Source: Bacteroidales bacterium (GTDB lineage Bacteria > Bacteroidota > Bacteroidia > Bacteroidales > Muribaculaceae). Taken from it: a stretch of 64,000 bases of DNA. The stretch covers positions 62,001 to 126,000 of the forward strand of contig SUXI01000002.1 in assembly GCA_015060975.1 (NCBI GenBank), written 5' to 3'. The notes under the pieces are model-generated. The model was not told the DNA's origin. It did no database searches and worked only from the letters and a program-made list of their open reading frames with translations. Position numbers and translations under genes: made by a program. Of this stretch, positions 62,822 to 64,000 are shown piece by piece (position 1 is the first letter of the stretch; every line of letters begins with the position of its first letter).

Positions 62822-64000
62822 TTATTGAGCTATGACACGCATGTGAGCTTGAGGGTATCGCAACACCAAGCAACTTGCTTCGGTGACAACGATGGCATCG
62901 GTATTGCGCACTCCGCTCTTGCGCAAATCGAGTTTCTCGGCACGGAAAGGCACATGGCAATATTTGGTGATATATTCGGGATCGATGACAAATCCGTCAT
63001 TATAGTGACCGCATTGGTCAAACACTTCGGAGTGCAGCACATACAACGCACCAAATTTTGAGCGCAACTCGGTGAAGTCGATACCCCATTTAGTCACTGT
63101 GTCGCCGGCGGTGATTACCTTGTTGTAATCGAGTTTGTTGAGTCGTTCGATTAACCCGGTTCCGCCTATAAGAATTTTGCGGTTTGAGCCGGCATTGGCT
63201 GTGAAGGCGTCACGGCACAAGTCGATAACGGTATCGGTAGTGAATGACGTTTTTGAATATTTGAACTCTTTGCCGGCTTGATCCCATATCCCACCGGTGA
63301 GCAAAATCTCCTCACGTTTAAACGCATCATATATCCTTGCTCTCGAGCCGAATAAGAAACTCTTTTCCATGCCTAATCTCATGTCAATTATCGCCACTTC
63401 TTCTTGGTCGGTGAAGTTCCAGCCCACCTCTTTGTTAGCAATCTTCTGGAATGTGCTTTGTTCCACTTGCGCCTTGAAAATCTGGCAGTTGTTTTGCATC
63501 TTCACTGGCAATGCCTCAAACTGTGCCGTTTGCACATCAAGTTCCGACGCCGCTCTGCCCATGCGAATCAATCGGCTTCCTTTCAACATCGATGGCACAT
63601 AATTTGCGCCACCTGAGATAGCTTTACCGTTGGCGGCGATGACTTTCAATCCTCCCACCTCATCTTTCGACAATACATATAGCACAAGGTTGCCTTTATA
63701 GTTTGCGCCCGAAGCGTCATACCCTTCTACATCGGGCACAAGGATGGTCTCCGACGGTTCAAATATCGAATCGTTGTCGGTGTGGATTGTCGCAACCGGG
63801 AAGCCGCCGCTGGCACCTTCGGCGGTCTCTTCGTCATAGTCTTCGCTCAGCAACGCTTCGGTGGGTTTGGTATCGACCGAATAGTAATCCACAACCATGC
63901 TGCCACTGTGTCGGTTGCCGGCAAATCTCGACAATTGGTCGATGGGGGTTGACATAGGACGTATTTTCACTATTCGCTCGTCGATTTCGTTGCGCAACAG
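62822..64000 (-). CDS. Phage major capsid protein (5' end outside the window)
   Basis: The frame is open to the right edge of the window, so the N terminus is missing; about 392 residues are visible. It resembles the SU10-type major capsid proteins (HK97 fold): TPIDQLSRFAGNRHSGSMVVDYYS at the start, then a long N-terminal arm, the block NNCQIFKAQVEQSTFQKIANKEVGWNFTDQEEVAIIDMRLGMEKSFLFGSRARIYD, LIGGTGLIERLNK and the end VLRYPQAHMRVIAQ. It is upstream of the portal gene in the direction of transcription, the reverse of the usual order. Confidence 0.75.
   Translation of the reverse strand: MLRNEIDERIVKIRPMSTPIDQLSRFAGNRHSGSMVVDYYSVDTKPTEALLSEDYDEETAEGASGGFPVATIHTDNDSIFEPSETILVPDVEGYDASGANYKGNLVLYVLSKDEVGGLKVIAANGKAISGGANYVPSMLKGSRLIRMGRAASELDVQTAQFEALPVKMQNNCQIFKAQVEQSTFQKIANKEVGWNFTDQEEVAIIDMRLGMEKSFLFGSRARIYDAFKREEILLTGGIWDQAGKEFKYSKTSFTTDTVIDLCRDAFTANAGSNRKILIGGTGLIERLNKLDYNKVITAGDTVTKWGIDFTELRSKFGALYVLHSEVFDQCGHYNDGFVIDPEYITKYCHVPFRAEKLDLRKSGVRNTDAIVVTEASCLVLRYPQAHMRVIAQ

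Larger units (their letters stand above)
59633..64000 (-). mobile_element. One end of a prophage or prophage remnant
   Basis: Five minus-strand genes, including a major capsid protein and a portal protein, form a block that continues past the window. The base composition appears richer in GC than the chromosome to the left (by eye, not computed). No integrase, repressor, terminase or lysis gene is visible in this part. No attachment repeat could be located; tRNA-Lys at 58124 is separated from the block by MscS, so it is not an obvious site. Confidence 0.75.

Overview
The window looks like chromosome of a low-GC member of the Bacteroidales, most likely a Muribaculaceae-like gut commensal. The signs are the Bacteroidetes promoter signature (-33 TTTG or TTG, about 20 nt, then -7 TAnnTTTG) in front of many genes, families largely restricted to this phylum (DUF4491, DUF3078, DUF5715, FISUMP domain, a type IX-like C-terminal sorting domain), a bacterial SUI1 gene and NamZ. 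Genus and species cannot be fixed from the sequence alone.

Layout. 1-7.5 kb: the end of a LytTR-like regulator, a very acidic orphan protein, tRNA-Pro, gyrB, rnr, folB, a candidate small RNA, rpiB and a convergent Pmp3/YqaE membrane peptide. 7.5-14 kb: an unknown protein, then a four-gene run (lipoprotein, SUI1, AddA-type helicase-nuclease, C69 dipeptidase). 14-18.3 kb: the cluster DUF177, rpmF, fabH, era, der. 18.3-20.8 kb: an orphan histidine kinase divergent from a PnuC-type transporter overlapping thiamine pyrophosphokinase. 20.8-29.3 kb: seven tightly packed minus-strand genes (nitroreductase, DUF5715, AsmA-like, HAD, aroB, acyltransferase, Cof-type HAD). 29.6-34.3 kb: two secreted-protein genes face DUF4491 and ABC-F genes across a 175-bp element with perfect 19-bp inverted ends and an internal outward promoter; this is the most striking feature.

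34.4-39.8 kb: a muramidase, a MITE-like element, pepD, an OmpH/Skp-like lipoprotein, thioredoxin, superoxide reductase and a secreted esterase. 39.9-45.5 kb: the run phoH, purC, menG, DUF3078 and two secreted proteins, then rubredoxin. 45.6-50.3 kb: a minus-strand run of NamZ, a sodium:solute symporter, a WYL regulator and an acyltransferase, which points to cell-wall sugar salvage. 50.4-59.6 kb: tRNA-Ala, a small lipoprotein, polA with a degenerate proofreading motif, a prenyl diphosphate synthase, LD-carboxypeptidase, a radical SAM protein, an acetyl xylan esterase-like protein, tRNA-Lys and an MscS channel.

59.6-64 kb: one end of a prophage or prophage remnant, all on the minus strand: major capsid protein (cut by the window edge), a small unknown protein, portal protein and two unknown genes separated by an array of short repeats with about 11-bp spacing. 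No rRNA, CRISPR array, transposase or recombinase gene was seen. An enzyme that would flip the 32-kb element must therefore lie outside the window, if it exists.
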